Assembly: GCA_028023455.1 (NCBI GenBank)
Contig: JAQFVV010000032.1
Location: forward strand, 2,850,001 to 2,914,000
Length of the DNA stretch: 64,000 nt
Direction: 5' to 3'
Source of the DNA: Epiperipatus broadwayi
Lineage: Eukaryota > Onychophora > Udeonychophora > Euonychophora > Peripatidae
In this document: piece by piece, positions 1 to 12,419 of the stretch
Layout: the number at the start of each line of letters is the position of its first letter
Numbering within the stretch: position 1 is the stretch's first letter
Position numbers and translations under genes: made by a program
Notes under the pieces: model-generated
Told to the model about the DNA's origin: nothing
Seen by the model: only the letters and a program-made list of their open reading frames with translations
Databases searched by the model: none

Positions 1-3000
1 ATACTGAAAAAATATTTGAAATATTTATTGATACAGCTTTATTTATGCATAACCGGAGAACTTTTTTGGTACATAAAAAAAAAACCACAGCTCGGACATT
101 ATACAGAGTCTAAAAAAATTGTATTGAAACGTATTATTTATAAGTTTATCCAAGATTTATTTTTAAATGGTAATAAGATAGTTATATATTGCATGAATTA
201 TTTTATATAGTATGATATTCAAAGGAGTAAAATGTTATATCCTTTCTGAAGGTAACATTTTTTAAAAAAATATTTTCATGAATTTAAGAAAGAACCCAGG
301 AGAATATGTTATAGAAGCGTTTTGATATTAAAATATCCGTTCTTAGAATTGTTTTAAAAAATGTATTTAGAAAAGATTTGTTTAAAAGTACTTGAAGTTT
401 TTATTTTAAAGTGATATATAAAAAATACCAAACGAAAGTTTAAATGTATCAAGAAGGAAACATAGAAAAAAAAGTGAACACATAGATGAATAAAAGATGG
501 ATCCATGGAAATACAAATAGTACTTAAAAGTTTATCGAATATTTTTAAAGTTAAATTAGATGGATTGATGCATTGGATATGCAGAGAATATTGGTAGAGA
601 AGATTAAGAAGCTTCACGGGATTAATTAATATTATGATTTAATAATTATCGTCCTAAATACTAAAACCAAGGATTATTTTCTATAAATTTTACTAAATGG
701 ATTAATAGTCATTTTTATTTTAAACTTTAACGCGCTTAGAGGAGAACATTTTTAAAACTCTAGAGAAAATGATAAACATTTTGGACTTATCAGGAACTAT
801 CGTCAAGAAAATATGTAATTATAGTTTTGATTCTTTTTATTTTGTTAACCTAGTTTAAATCTAAATTTTTTATAAGATTAGGAAAACATAAAAATATTAA
901 TTTATTAATATTAAAATTTTATAATATAACAATCTAATAATTTAGCTAAAAATATTTTAATATAAAGTGTATGGGTGTGAATTTTTTTTATATCTGCAAT
1001 GCTCAAGTGGATAAAGAAAAGCCTACTGAACACGATGACTAGATAAAGATTATTGGTAATAATAATAACTATTGATAATTTATAATGTATATTTTTTGTT
1101 TTCTTTAGATCATCCATAAATTGGAAGAATGAAGTGTAAAAGTTTATACTTATATGTATCGCATTTCATACAACATTTTAAAAAAACATTATGAGATAGG
1201 ATTGATTTGAAAATATGCATACGACGATTTTTTTATTAGTGATATAATCCAACATAACAGATAATTATGTGATTCTTTTAAAATTTTCATGTTAGGATAT
1301 TCAAATATTGTCTGATTAAATCATATATGATTAAGCATACAGAATGATGAAGTGAACAGACTTTTTTTATGGAACAGCTAGATTGTTTTAAATTTATTAA
1401 TGAATTTTATTTATTGTTTTGTAAATGCAGATAGTTATTTATCGATGTAAGATGTAGAAAAATCTTGAGAAATAATGTTGAGATAGTGGCTTGGAAGTAC
1501 TTAGTGAATAGGAAACCAAGATGATGTTTTAAGAAATAGGATGTTATAGGGAATGGAAATAATATTTAGTTTTTATGTGTTTATCAGCATAGTTAACATA
1601 GCCCTATGACTGATACACATTTTATTTGGACAGTGTTTATATTTCTTTAAAATATTTGATGTTCTAATAAAGCTGAAGAAATAGCTTTAACATCGTCCCT
1701 GTACTAGAGGATATTAGGCAGGTAAATGTCCTACCTCTTCGCACTGTGCCATGATTTTGAGATATGTTAAGAGTAATACTCTAGCTTTCTTCCTTAATCC
1801 TATGCATCTGTTTTCGCTATCTTTATTTCATGTAACTGCATCGTTTAGTAAGGTATTTTAAAAGAAATGATAAATAATTTAGAACTAAGGTTATGCTATC
1901 GTTTTTTGGATAAGATTAGTTTATTTGCTTATAAGGAGCAGAATATTATAACTTAAAATTGAAGATCCAAAGTATCCTAAGGAAAAGAAAGAGTCATAGA
2001 ATATATTTTTGAATTTTACTTCGGAAAATGAAATATAAATTTTTAAAATAAGGTATCTAAACAAAGATATTTTCTTTAAAGTGATAATAATTTTAAAAGC
2101 TTTAGTATTATTTTTTTTTTAAGAGAAAAATAAGTATTGCATATTTTTAAAATACAATAGTACAAAGTAAATTATGTTAACAATATGCATAGTATATATT
2201 TTTTGTTTATTGATTAACAGAAATGTATTGATGATTACACTTACATCATACTAAAGTAAGGCTTAAAGAAGAATATATTATGATTAGTAAACATTGTGTG
2301 ATAAATACTAAAATCTAGTATTTAATTTTTAGATAATATTTTGTATAACATCTTTGACTTTGCAAGATGAAAAATTTTAATATTTTGAGAAATCCATACT
2401 CATTATAAAATTTTGTTTTTCTATAGAACGTTTTTCTAAGTATGAATTTTTTTTAAAATAAGATAGTTTAATAATATTAAGGATAAAATGCTGTTGCTAA
2501 TAAAGTAGATAAATATATTTTGTAATAAGTTAACCATAATGAGAAACCTATAGTAACATTTTTTTTAAATTTTGTCCTAAATCTAAATAAGGATATAATT
2601 GAAATATAAATTATTTTTTTTATAACCCGGTAGATCAAACTGTAAAATAAAAAAATTAAGGATATCCACTGTAAATAGTGTAAATAAATTGTTTATTTAT
2701 TTGTTGTTAGTAACAAACTTTGTTTAATTTTGTTATTTCAAAAATTTTGTGTCCAAGTTATTTATTTCTCCACATCGCTGCATGAAATCACGATATATGC
2801 ATAATAATTGAAACAAATATATAATTTTGCACAAAAAGATAAATAGAGAATTATTTAAGAATTTTAAATATTTTATTGGTATTCATTATAATTAAATAAT
2901 CATAATCTTACATTATTTTATTGGTTATAAATCAGTTATCACAATATTATATTAAATTATATGCTATCAGTTGCCACACATATTTTGTTTATCAGATTAT

Positions 3001-3640
3001 CAAATGCTACCACGTATTTATTTATTATATCATTACATGAAGATATAAGATCATATTATATTGTTTATTTTATTATGATAATAAAATTATAGTAAAAGAA
3101 AAGATATACAGAATTAGTTAAACAATGAAGAATATTATTACTGTTATTTATTATTATTAGTTTCAGTGTAGTAGATTATGACATAAAATCCCTTCTCATA
3201 TTTTACTACCGTATTTTTATTAACTTAGAATAAACTTTATGAACCTGAGATTATTTTATTGAGCTAGATTATTAAATAGAAGATTAAGATTTAATTATTA
3301 GTTTAATCTTAGTGAGTAGAAGTTATTAAAGTCGTAAGAATACTATGAGTTTGTTATTTGAAATAGTAATAAAGAGGGAATAGTGTTCTTATGCCATTGA
3401 GGTAGTATCCTGTGGGATATTGGCTCAATGTAATCTATCTTATCACCTGTATTTTCACTTCAAGTCTCATGAAAATATTAAATATTTATTTAATTTATTT
3501 TTATAAACTGAACCTTATTCATATTTTAAATTTGAGCTAGTGAAATATTTTAATTTTAATGTTGAATATTTTATTTATTAATTATTAACTGAGCTAGAAC
3601 CTGTTTTATTTTATACCATATATTATCTGGAAGTGAAGAT
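1..3640. other. AT-rich non-coding sequence
   Basis: I see no supportable gene here. The sequence is dominated by A/T runs, and the few short open frames are low-complexity (Lys, Ile, Phe, Asn rich) with no family resemblance. The repeated phrase gagctag occurs near 3,260, 3,533 and 3,590 in very AT-rich context, but I could not resolve a repeat unit. Confidence 0.6.
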
Positions 3641-4795
3641 GCACGAGATACAGGTAGACTATATATACTCACGTAACGAGAGCAATACATGGGATAATTC
3701 TGTCAAAGTTCGGGCCATTGCATCTCCGTCCGAGGACCCTTTGTCAGCCGATTCCACAAAATGTGGGGGTGGCAAGTCGGCTAGTCTGTTTTCTTCCGTA
3801 ATGTGATAAAGTACCTCAAAAAAATATTGGATCCTCAAATATTCGGCTATTATGCTAGCACCACAATTTCTTATAGTTCGTTTTTCTGTTAGCCTGTTTG
3901 ACAAAATAAATTGTAATGATATGTGATAATGAAACATTTATCTCTTTGGTAATATTCTTAGTTGGAGTTTAGATCCAACCTCTCATGAAGCTGCCTTCCC
4001 CTTTATTGAAATAATCAATTCCCGTATTGATAGTTTCACAATATTTTCTAGTTAAATGTTGAAAATGTTTAATAAATAAATGTTTTAAGTATATTTTGAT
4101 CACAATGTAGCCTCATTTTAGTGTTGTAAATAAATTATATAAATGAAAATAAAGTTATATAAAGTCTACCAACCACCCAAATCTATTTTTGTAACATTGA
4201 ATAAGATCCTATTTTAAATATATGTTATGTCTTTAAATGCCACACTAAATTCATATCTATTAAAAGAAAAAAATTATATAAAGATTGTCAAAGCTTTGTA
4301 ACCAAAATAATCATTTAAACTGCGTGAATTTTTGTCAAAATAAATATTTATAATTTTAAAACTTAATCCAGTAGTTCGAATCTTCTTAATAACATTTATA
4401 TTTATGTATGTTTTTAACTTATATCTTGGGTTCACTCAATCTCTCATCATTATCCTCAGCTGAGTTCTCATGCAAAACGATGTAGTACCGGGTTCGGAAA
4501 TAATAAATTTATGTAGTATTGCCGCAGGTGTTGTTCATAGTGTTATAGATTTGGGGAATGGGCAAATAGGTTAGAATTCGTGATTGCTCCTGACCTGTGT
4601 ATCTCTGGCATGATTGTATTCGGGGTACTTTTGCTTAGATTCCAAATTTTGTTGAATGGACATACATTTTCAACCGGTACAGTATTGAAAGGAGTTTTAG
4701 TAAGCTTGCATATATTAGGCTGTAAGCCTATTGTTATGACTCGTTATGCATCACTCTCTAATAATTCAAAGAAAATAATGTTGGTGTTTTCATAA
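3641..4795. other. Higher-complexity segment, unassigned
   Basis: Base composition is more balanced than the surroundings, with two short open frames: 92 codons on the minus strand (3,659-3,937) and 71 codons on the plus strand (4,580-4,795). Neither shows a motif I recognise, and no convincing splice sites frame them. This may be the remnant of an old insertion or non-coding unique DNA. I do not call a gene. Confidence 0.3.
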
Positions 4796-5759
4796 AAGTC
4801 GTATGATATTTGAATGCCAAAGTAACATGTTGAAAATATTTTAAATTTTTATATTAAATGTAATGTAGATTTTTATATTAAAATGATTTTCTAAGACCAT
4901 GATGAATATAAGATTAGTTCAAAGATAAATTTATTAGAAATTGTCTCTTATAAATTGTAATTGAATAATGTATTATTTGTGTATAAATATAATTGCATGT
5001 TTTATATATAAAATATCTACTTTTGAGTTAAATCATATATTTACGTATATTAGTTAAAGAATTTTAAAATATAATTTATGGTATTCCTGTATGCTATCAT
5101 CTATATAATAAAGAATTATTTGCAATTTGGAAGAAGTGTTAAATACAAATCAAAACTTGTATATCCAGGTTCCAAATTGGAAAAATGTAGTTTCTTGAAG
5201 TTTTAATTTTACTAGGATAAATTAGTAAATATATTTTTCCTATTCCAATTCTATCACTATATTCCATAAATATCAATTTATTTTTTAACTTCATCATTCA
5301 TGTGTAGAGTGTATGAATGAGAGAAATCTAAAATAATTTTTTATTTTTGTACAAAATGTAAAAAATAATTTAGAACTACAAAAAATTCTTGGGTTTATTC
5401 TACGATTGTGATTTTGTTATTTTTGTAATGTCTATATTTATAATTTCCATATGCTTAAATGGATGATTAGTTTATAGTTATTTTTTAAGTATATATCACA
5501 TTAATAATCTAACCTTTCACGTTTTACAATTTTATTCTACCATAAAGGCTTTTCAACTTCTTTATCCAAGATATACTTTAAATGCATACCAGCTCAGTGA
5601 TAGTTTGTTCTTTTTTTTTTGCATAATTTATTTTCAGTAATGAATTACAAAATTTATTAAATAAAGTTTATTTTTTTAAAGATCATCTGCATTTTTAAAA
5701 AAGTTAGTGATTAAAGTTTTTAGTTGCTATTTAGTAGGAAAAAATGAAAATGATGAATT
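4796..5759. other. AT-rich non-coding sequence
   Basis: No gene, RNA or repeat structure is recognisable. It ends where the hAT target-site duplication begins. Confidence 0.5.
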
Positions 5760-5767
5760 AAATAGAA
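5760..5767 (+). repeat. hAT target-site duplication, left copy
   Basis: The 8-mer AAATAGAA lies directly before the element terminus CAG and recurs exactly at 12,412-12,419 after the other terminus CTG. An 8-bp duplication is the hAT superfamily signature. Confidence 0.85.
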
Positions 5768-6399
5768 CAGAAATACTCAAAAGTGTGGTTCATGACCAGT
5801 TGCTGGGTTGCAAGATAATTTAGGTGGGTCATGCTAAATATTAAAATATGAAAGTATTTTATATGTTTATTTTTAAAAAAGGAAAATATTATGTCAATAC
5901 ATACTTAGTGGTAGCAGATGATCTGCTACGCATAGAGCCTATTCTAGATATTTATCGTTGGTCACTGTTACTTTTGAAATCATGGCAATGAGACTCTAAT
6001 GCAATAAAAATCAGAATTTAAGGCAAAGATGATAATGTTTATTATTCTTTGCATAGGAATATCTGTAAGCCAGTCAGTCACAAATTATTTATTAATAGCA
6101 AACTTCTTAAATCTTACACATAAATACATTACTTTAATTTTCCTTTGCTACAATAATTTAAATAAACAATGACTCTATTAAAAAAATATCAGTTTTAGAT
6201 TTATTGTTGCATGTTAATTGTTTGTAATTGGAAATAAAAAAATAAGTACTTTATTAATTAAATAATTAGCTTGCTATGTAAATAATAATGATCTTCTCAT
6301 TGTTATTTTTTTATATTTACCGTAGTAAAGGACAAGTGGCTAAAAACTTTTTGACAAAAACACAAATCATTGAAAAGTGAATTCAAAAAGAAGGAACAA

Positions 6400-7190
6400 A
6401 AAAATGAAAAAAAGATAATGAAGGGATTGGCGACAAAAGAAGGCTACATTCACAATTTATTTGCTGTAAAATTTTTGCAAATGAAAGCATGTGCCCAAAT
6501 AAATTATTCTAACATCTCAAAATAAAACATGCAGATTTAAAAAACAAGCAGCTCTATTTTTTTTTTTTAAATAAACAGAAAGAACAAAATATTTAAAAAA
6601 AATATGATTTCTTATTTTACTAGTATTAATGAAAAAGCTATGCATGCCTCTCATCAGTTTGAGAATTATACAAAGTGATAAGCATCATACAATTGGTGAG
6701 TCATTAGCACTTTTAGTGATAAAAAAGTGTTGTTGGAGTTATGTTTAGAGGAAAATGCCTGAAAGAAATTGAATCAATTCTGTTTTTCAATAATACAGTT
6801 GCACAAAGAATTGATGAAATATTCAAATGGATAAAATATCAGTTTATTCGCAGGGTTAAAATGAGTTGAATCAACAGGTATACAAGGTTTGCCTCCAGAG
6901 ATTGTTTTTATTTGTTTTATATAGAATAATAAACCACATGAAGATTCATTATTTTGTAAACAATTATCTGAGGTACTAGCAAAGAAGTTTTTGGAACTCT
7001 CAATACTTATGTAAAAACACATGTGCTAATCTGGAAGGATTGTGTTAGTGTATTTATGAATAGAACATGCGCCATATATGGAAAAAATAGTGGTATTGTA
7101 ACACATGTTCTCAAATGAAATGCAAATGTATTATGGGCACACTGCAGTCATCATGGAGATGTATTAGTATTGTAACACTACACACTATAA
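6400..7190 (+). pseudogene. hAT transposase relic, N-terminal half
   Basis: Conceptual translation gives family-like blocks in the expected order. There is a zinc-finger-like tract near 6,470-6,560. The block KHHTIGESLALLVIKKCC starts at 6,677, FFNNTVAQRIDEIF lies near 6,783-6,825, and WKDCVSVFMNRTCAIYGKNSG starts near 7,031 and runs on to GIVTHVL. In active relatives the last block reads CTDGA, so the catalytic Asp position appears to be Asn here. At least three frame changes and several stops break the reading. An 82-codon minus-strand frame over 6,774-7,022 is an antisense shadow. It would have cut and pasted the host element in the nucleus, and is now non-functional. Confidence 0.75.
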
Positions 7191-7682
7191 AGTGAAAATT
7201 AATCAAGCTATGGAGAAGGAAAATATCTTGTTCCTATTTCCAAAAACATAGCTATGTTTTTTGATTAACTCAACCTAATAATAATTCGTATTACTATTGG
7301 AGTTGCTGATGAAATTAGTTTTAATTTATAAGAGGGCGCCATAGTTAAAAGACTTCTAACTTCCTCGCATCCCATAATTTCCAAGCAAATAACCAAAAAG
7401 ATTGAGATTATGATTTTCATAACATGTTACTATTTTTTTTTTAAGATATTTCTCCCAGGGCTTAACTAATAAATATTGACAAATGTAAATTATACATTTA
7501 TCACCCAATTAACTAATATTAATAAATTTAATAACTAACATTAATAACGCACAATGAAAAGTTGCTATTAGAAATATTTTATTCTAACAAATTAAAATAT
7601 TTTAAAGATAATCTATTAAATAAAATTGGAAAACCCACACATGCTAATCAGATAGTTAAATAAAATAATTAAAACAATTTAA
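7191..7682. other. Unassigned DNA between the transposase relic and the nested element
   Basis: The transposase reading stops near 7,190 and resumes only near 11,291. This stretch and 10,368-11,290 do not translate into the missing transposase segment, so a further insertion may have preceded the 7,683 element. The last eight bases (7,675-7,682, CAATTTAA) are the target-site duplication of that element. Confidence 0.45.
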
Positions 7683-7721
7683 GGTTGTCATCTGATCCTT
7701 CGTGTCAGCCGCTAGAGGCGC
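7683..7721 (+). repeat. Left 39-bp terminal inverted repeat
   Basis: It pairs with 10,321-10,359 at 38 of 39 positions. The inner end carries GCCGCTAGAGGCGC, a motif that recurs in the tandem cluster near 59,835. Confidence 0.9.
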
Positions 7722-7794
7722 TATTTCTAGCTAAATTTCTAGAAATATGCCGTTTCCACGGCTGCACCCAAGTCTTTAAGCATTCTTTCTAAAA

Positions 7795-7915
7795 TAAATC
7801 CTAGAAAGATTGTTAACTCGGAGTTAAGTCTACTTTCTACACTAAAAGGTAGAGTGTTAACTCGGAAGTTAAGTCTCCTTTCTACGATAAAATCTAGAAA
7901 GAGTGGTAACTCGGC
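7795..7915 (+). repeat. About 45-bp tandem repeat, three units
   Basis: TAACTCGG recurs at 7,814, 7,858 and 7,907, each unit also carrying variants of CTAGAAAG and TTAAGTCT. The spacings are 44 and 49 bp. Confidence 0.7.
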
Positions 7916-8539
7916 TTAGCGGCTAACGGTGTGGCTTTTTCCGATGCTAAAAGCAGAGGAAAATGCCATAGTTGTTTGTGTCACGCACTATATCATAATG
8001 CTGCGTTATGTATTTTATGTAACAATATCGTACGAGGGTGTTTAATTTGATCGTGTCAAAATTATTTAAATTTTCATCGGTGCCTTTTTTTTTTAAGACC
8101 AATTGATGTACTGTTACATTTTATCAATTTTAACAGTATCGTGATTGTTCCTCATAAATTTGTATTCCTCTTAAATTTTTGATTAGGGTGAAATAGTGTA
8201 AAAATTTAAAAATCACGCTTTGAGTCACGTTTTAGCGAGAAATTTTCCAAGACAAAAAGTATGGCTAATTCCCACAACAGAAAACTTGAAAAGATGGGAA
8301 TTGCCAGACACGGAAGCCAGCGCTGGAATATTTCTCAGCAGAAAAAAAAAGAAAAAAACATCCTGCTGCTGAAAGAAAAGATTGGATTGTGCGGCAAATA
8401 TATGCAGATTTGAGGTCCAAAAACATCTGCCGACGGAAAGGTTCACTTCATAAAGGCAAGCTTGTTTGAGGGATTCTAAATGGCCTTCGTCAAATGTCAA
8501 AAATAAAAGAAATAACTTCAATTTTTATTTAAACGTACA

Positions 8540-10250
8540 TCCCTTCTTCTCCCGATAATTGTTGTCGTCGGCAATCAAATGTAAAATAAAAGGAGTAACT
8601 AAAATTTTTATTTAAACGTAGCCCCAAAAACCCCTCTTCTCCCAATAATTGTTGTCGTCGGCAATCAAACGGTAAAATAAAAGGAACGTCAGTTATTCTT
8701 TAATTGTATAGAAAAAAACAAAAAAACCCTCCCACTAATTGTCCTTGGCAATCAAATGTAAACCAATTAAAGTAAGACAGTAAATTATTAGTATTTGAAC
8801 GTACACCGAAAAAGACCCGCTCTTGTCAATCAAAATTAAAGAAACCTAGACTATTATTGTCCCATTGTCAAATCGAATATTATTTGGGAAAACCCAAATA
8901 ATTTATAAACGAAAAAAAAAAGAAAGTCAAATCGGTTTTCAATCAAATGGTAACCGATAAAAGTAACTTAAATTTTGATTTAAACATACACACAAACAAA
9001 CAAAAAAAAAAAACGCAAAACCCTTTCTCCCAATAATTGTTGTCGGCAATCAAATGTAAAAAATAAAAGGAACGTATAATTATTCTTTAATCATAAACAA
9101 AAACACCCCTCCCACTAATTGTCGTCGGCAATCAAATGTAAAGCACTAAAAATAAGGTAAACCGATTATTTTTTAAACGTAACCCAAATTACTATTTGAA
9201 CATACAAAAAAGACTCGCTCTTGTCAATAAAAATGAAAGAAAACCACAACAACTATTGTTATCCCATTGTCAAAAATATTAGGTTTTGGGCAAACCAAAA
9301 CCATAATTTATAAACAAAAAAAAAAAAAAAAGAAAGTCAAAACCATTGTCAATCAAATATAACCGATAAAAGTAACTTCAATTTTGATTTAAACATACAC
9401 ACAAAAAAAAAACAACCTCTTTAGCTCCCAATAGTTGTTGTCGGCAATCAAATGTAAAATAAAAGGAAGGTAAATTAGTATTTAATCATCACCCAAAAAC
9501 ACCCACCCCTCTCACTAATTATTGTCAGCAATCAAATGTACACCACTACTAAAAGTAACGTAAACTACTATTCTTTAAACGGTTACACCCCTTCTCCCAA
9601 TAATTGTTGTCTACAATCGTACACACAAAAAAAACACCCCTCACAATAATTAGTGTCGGCAATGTAAACCGATCAAAGTAAGACTGCAACTTATTATTTA
9701 AACGTAACCCAAATTACTATTTGAATATACACAAAAAAAAAAACACCCGCTCTTGTCAATAAAAATTAAACAAACAACAACTATTATCATCCCATTGTCA
9801 AAAATATTTATTTGTAGAACCAAAACCATAATTTATAAACGAAAGGAAGTCCAATCCTTCGTCAATCAAATGTAAACCGATAAAAGTAAAGGTTTTAATT
9901 TTTATTTAAACATACACACACGCGAAAAAAAAACAAACAACACTTCTCCCAATAATTGTTGTCGGCAATCAAATGTAAACCTATCAAAGTAATGTAAATT
10001 ATTATTTAAAGATCCATCAAAAAAACCCGTTCTCTCTTGAATTTTGTCAATCCAATTTTACAAAAACAGTAATATTATTTTTTTAAAAAAAACACAAATT
10101 ACTATTTGAACACACACCAAAAAAGACCCTTTGGTAAAAAAAAAAAATTAAAAAAAAAAACAACTATTATTATCCCATCGTCAAAATATTATTTGGGAAA
10201 AATAATTCAGAAACGAAAGAAAGTAAACTTTGTAAACAAACCAAAAAAAA
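8540..10250 (+). repeat. Satellite-like higher-order array inside the nested transposon
   Basis: Short blocks such as TGTCGGCAATCAAATGTAAA and CGCTCTTGTCAAT recur in the same order. TGTCGGCAAT lies at 9,041 and 9,439 (398 bp apart), and CGCTCTTGTCAAT lies at 8,818 and 9,216 (also 398 bp). An earlier GTCGGCAAT block is at 8,657 (385 bp before 9,042), and later blocks are spaced 520-530 bp because sub-blocks were added. Within each large unit, related sub-units of about 80-100 bp alternate (cccaataattgttgtc and cccactaattgtcgtc types). The array is AC-rich and A-rich on the plus strand, with poly(A) tracts. No coding potential is seen. Confidence 0.8.
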
Positions 10251-10320
10251 AAAAAATCAATATTAATAGAGAATCGCTAGCCCGGGAACTATATATTAAT
10301 GTGTTTTTTGGTTGGAAATC

Positions 10321-10359
10321 GCGCCTCTAGCGGCTGACACGAAGGATCAAATGACAACC
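10321..10359 (-). repeat. Right 39-bp terminal inverted repeat
   Basis: This is the inverted partner of 7,683-7,721. The duplication CAATTTAA follows directly at 10,360-10,367. Confidence 0.9.
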
Positions 10360-10367
10360 CAATTTAA

Positions 10368-11290
10368 AAATCAATTAATTACTACAATTCATATTACACT
10401 TTGATTTCTTAGGCCATAAATGAAAGTCTCTTGAATAAGGAAAATTGTCTCTATCAGGATTATATTATAAGCTTATATTTGAGAGTGGTTTTCAAACACT
10501 TAATGTAGTCACAATCGGGAATAATTAATCTTAGCTTACCGGTAAGTTTACGAAGATTGTTGATTACCATGCATGATTTTTCATGAGAGGTAGAATGAGC
10601 TCATGGCAATTGGTTTTAAACTTTTCTTGGTCTGTCCTAAGGGCTAGTCACAAAAGCTTTTTGGGGTTGACGTCTTCATGATGAACGATGTCAAAAGCTT
10701 CAGTTCACTCCAGCATGACGAATTATTTCAGCATAGAGTGATCTTGGATTTTTCGTGATCCAGGACCAGCCAAAAGAAAAAATAGATAAGACAAGATCCT
10801 GATCGCATTGGTCTTTTTTTTATATTCGATGTCCAGTTTTCAGATGTCTGCGCATACTTTATCTTTGTTTTATCATAAAATATAAATCGATAATCTTGTA
10901 CATTTTTTTTTTGTATTTTCCAACTTCAAAGTTCTTTTTTATATATAAATTCTTTTTGCCATCTTTAATTAGTTTTAAAACTTTGATTGTAATCTGTGTG
11001 TGGAATTCTCTTTCTTTTAGTTTATCTGGATTAGTAATCTGTGTGTCTTTTACTTTTTCCAATTTTAACTTTTATTTTTAATTAAAGTAATAATTCGAAA
11101 TAACAAAATTATCTTTCATTCTACATTGCAAACAAATAAATTATACTAAGTAAAAAAAAATTAAAAATGCATCTTTTAAAATATCTTTAAATTTACTTTT
11201 TTTTAGCTTTGAAATATCTTATCAAATGCCAATATGTTTGTACTATATATAAATAAATCGTACAGTATCTAAAACCATATTAGAAAAATT
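10368..11290. other. Unassigned DNA inside the hAT
   Basis: Two complementary short frames near 10,859-11,081 are low-complexity shadows of each other. The part at 10,580-10,860 has more balanced composition but no recognisable product. It lies between the nested element and the resumed transposase reading. Confidence 0.4.
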
Positions 11291-12140
11291 GAAGAACATT
11301 TTAAATACTGTCATTGAAAACTGTAAATTTCATAAAGAGTCAATCATGCTTATTTGAAAATAGTGCAAAGAAATGGAAGTTTCCACAAATCTCTTCTTTG
11401 CATACCGAAATACATTGGCTTTTGAAAGGTAAAGTATTAACAAGACTTGCTGAACTTCACCAAAAAGTTGCAATGTTTTTGAGTGAGTAAAATGATTATG
11501 TAAAATCTCTGCATAATTTGTATGTTCAAAGAACAGAAGAAGACAATATTTTTGTAATACATGATAAAATTCAATGTTTTATCAAAAACCTTTATTTATG
11601 GGGAAAAAATATTGAAGATCAGAAGTATGATTGTTTTCAAACATTGACAACTTTTATTATAGAAAAAGATGTGACATTAAATAACTTCTTACTTTTTATG
11701 AGAACATAATATCTAGATTTTTTAAAAGAAATTTCAATTATTACTTCATCGGAGAAATGAAAAAATGTGAAATAAACATCTGGATTATAAATCCATTTCA
11801 GAGTGTTGATTATGCTACCTATATATTAGTGATTTGTCCAAAGACTTTTAATTCAAAAATTTATTTTTAATCATAAAATATTAGTATAATTTTGGGTCAG
11901 TTGATAGTACATATCTCACTCTTTCTACAGCTGTTTTAAAAACATTGCTTTCTTTTATTATTTCTTATGTGAAGTTGCATTATTGGAGATAATAGGAATT
12001 AAAAATATTTTGAAATAAACTGCAATTATTAAACACCTTGCATCTGAAAGTAACAAATATTGATGTGAATGTCAAAGATGTCATTGGTAAATATAGGAAA
12101 CAAGCCCATTCTTCTCTAAACCTCATTATGTATTTAATTT
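11291..12140 (+). pseudogene. hAT transposase relic, C-terminal half
   Basis: The reading resumes with a VIENC..NFIKSQS-like block near 11,300, then HTEIHWLLKGKVLTRLAEL starting at 11,400, which matches the HTEVRWLSRGKVL block of ZBED5/SCAND3-like transposases. A 63-codon open piece follows (11,518-11,709). The C-terminal block LKVTNIDVNVKDVIGKYRKQ lies near 12,040-12,100 and ends KQAHSSLN, like the family C-terminus KQAHPSH. Stops and frame changes separate the blocks. The order and strand agree with the N-terminal half and with the hAT right end at 12,411. Confidence 0.75.
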
Positions 12141-12411
12141 ATAAATGCAAATTTAATTTTAAGTGTAATGTAGAAAACAAACCCATAATTCATTTATATG
12201 TGTATTTATCACATTATATATCTAGTAATTAAGAAATGTATATATATGTGTTAATTTTAAATATGTTCAATAAAAAATTAAAAGTAATGAAACAATTTTT
12301 TTATTCACCTCTTTTCTTCCTTTTAAATACATATTACAAGCAAGTGGATTCCCAAAAATGATCGTTTTTGAAAGTGGGTCTTGACCTCTAAAAAAAGTTT
12401 GAGAAATCCTG

Positions 12412-12419
12412 AAATAGAA
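12412..12419 (+). repeat. hAT target-site duplication, right copy
   Basis: AAATAGAA, identical to 5,760-5,767, follows the terminal CTG. Confidence 0.85.

Larger units (their letters stand above)
7683..10359. mobile_element. Non-autonomous TIR transposon nested in the hAT
   Basis: The ends are 39-bp terminal inverted repeats starting GGTTGTCAT that differ at one position (C/T at base 10). An exact 8-bp duplication CAATTTAA flanks both sides (7,675-7,682 and 10,360-10,367). The length is 2,677 bp. No transposase is visible; a 98-codon minus-strand frame at 8,225-8,521 has no recognisable motif. The interior has three parts: a 5' part with about 45-bp repeats (7,795-7,915), a unique part to about 8,520, and a satellite-like array to about 10,250. 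The 8-bp duplication suggests hAT or another 8-bp-duplicating superfamily, but the GG terminus is unusual for hAT, so the superfamily is left open. Confidence 0.85.
5768..12411 (+). mobile_element. Decayed hAT (ZBED-like) DNA transposon
   Basis: The element runs from CAGAAATACTCAAA at the left to a right end whose reverse complement is CAGGATTTCTCAAA. The termini match at 11 of 14 bases and begin with the CAG typical of many hAT ends. Exact 8-bp duplications (AAATAGAA) flank it. Translated pieces of a ZBED5/SCAND3-like transposase lie inside in the same orientation, near 6,400-7,190 and 11,291-12,140, with many stops and frameshifts, so it is inactive. The transposase is split by about 4 kb of extra DNA, which includes a complete second transposon at 7,683-10,359. 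The family assignment rests on termini, duplication length and transposase motifs together. Confidence 0.85.

Noticed and set aside
3659-3937. 92-codon minus-strand frame
   Set aside because: No family resemblance, no neighbouring exon signals; not enough to call a gene.
8225-8521. 98-codon minus-strand frame in the nested transposon
   Set aside because: Contains a homopolymeric Phe run from a poly(A) tract and no transposase motif; treated as non-coding interior.
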